A stretch of 63,917 nucleotides of DNA from Bifidobacterium tsurumiense (GTDB taxonomy: Bacteria; Actinomycetota; Actinomycetes; Actinomycetales; Bifidobacteriaceae), in assembly GCF_000741765.1 (NCBI RefSeq), contig NZ_JGZU01000006.1, forward strand, positions 1-63,917, written 5' to 3'. Below are positions 63,700 to 63,917 of the stretch, one piece after another. Each line of letters starts with the position of its first letter. Positions within the stretch are counted from its first letter, which is position 1. A program made the position numbers and the translations under genes. The notes under the pieces were generated by a model, which was not told the DNA's origin, did no database searches, and worked only from the letters and a program-made list of their open reading frames with translations.

Positions 63700-63917
63700 T
63701 GTTAGACACTAATTGAATAACCATTGCTTAGCCGGTGTGTTTGTTGGCTTTTGGTGGTGTTCCCGTGTGTGCGACACGCCGGTGGGTTGTGTTGGGTGGG
63801 GGTGGTGGTGTAGGTTGTTCTCTTGCTGCCGCTGAGCGGGTGGCCGGACGGGGTCCGGTTGTTTCGCTCTTGTGTGTGGTGGTGGTTTGAGAACTCAAGA
63901 GCGTGTTGTACTACTTT
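63700..63917 (+). promoter_or_regulatory. Probable rRNA operon leader (16S rRNA just beyond the window)
   Basis: GT-rich sequence ending with tttgagaactcaagagcgtg, the conserved leader element that precedes 16S rRNA in actinobacteria. The arms cgctcttg (63865-63872) and caagagcg (63896-63903) form a perfect 8-base stem that probably belongs to the antitermination or RNase III processing region. 63578-63699 contains only a short inverted repeat (gagtcgttc/gaacgactc) that may end the epimerase operon. Confidence 0.7.

Overview
The window covers the chromosomal replication origin region of an actinobacterium, most likely a member of the Bifidobacteriaceae. The evidence is the order rpmH-rnpA-yidD-yidC-khpB-rsmG-parA-parB on one side of dnaA and dnaN-recF-DciA/DUF721-gyrB-gyrA-DUF3566 on the other. 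Supporting features are sortase-type pilus genes, abundant glycosidases and LacI-type regulation, and a Bifidobacterium-like rRNA leader at the right edge. Genus and species cannot be fixed from sequence alone. Base composition looks moderate, with a strongly AT-rich stretch between khpB and rsmG.

Layout, left to right. 0-3.5 kb: an imperfect tandem repeat, an orphan RhuM-family gene, a small helical protein, and an HxlR-type regulator divergent from a small NADP-binding oxidoreductase. 3.6-12.3 kb: a leftward glycan block (GH2 beta-galactosidase, small membrane protein, doubly membrane-anchored permuted GH3 enzyme) next to an AgrC/AgrA-like two-component system. 12.5-13 kb: mscL. 13.2-21.2 kb: a carbohydrate locus with 3-hexulose-6-phosphate synthase (hxlA), 6-phospho-3-hexuloisomerase (hxlB), a PfkB kinase, a TIM-barrel isomerase/epimerase, a GntP-like permease, a LacI regulator and a GH1 beta-glucosidase. 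21.6-23 kb: gdhA. 23.4-34.8 kb: a sortase-dependent pilus/adhesin island in decay or under phase control. It holds a truncated class C sortase, a backbone pilin, an adhesin whose signal peptide lies out of frame beside a run of nine G, and a ~1940-residue adhesin interrupted by one in-frame TGA. 35.1-37.5 kb: a frameshifted EamA transporter and a VanZ-RDD fusion.

37.7-58.1 kb is the core origin region. Genes point away from the dnaA/dnaN area on both sides. DnaA boxes cluster between dnaN and dnaA, between dnaA and rpmH, and again between rsmG and parA. Three perfect parS palindromes lie in a 1.7 kb AT-rich non-coding stretch, and three near-perfect copies sit in a terminator loop, in rsmG and in parB.

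58.6-63.6 kb is a sugar locus under a SorC-type regulator: a galactitol-type PTS EIIC fused in frame to the N-terminus of a FGGY kinase, the rest of that kinase after a single-base frameshift, and an UlaE-like L-ribulose-5-phosphate 3-epimerase. The last ~200 bases look like the leader of an rRNA operon whose 16S gene would start just outside the window.

The most interesting signals are the hxlA/hxlB locus, the switch-like architecture of the pilus adhesin, the parS and DnaA-box layout, and the number of apparent single-base lesions in accessory genes (four sites, plus the truncated sortase). Those lesions need checking against raw reads before being read as biology.
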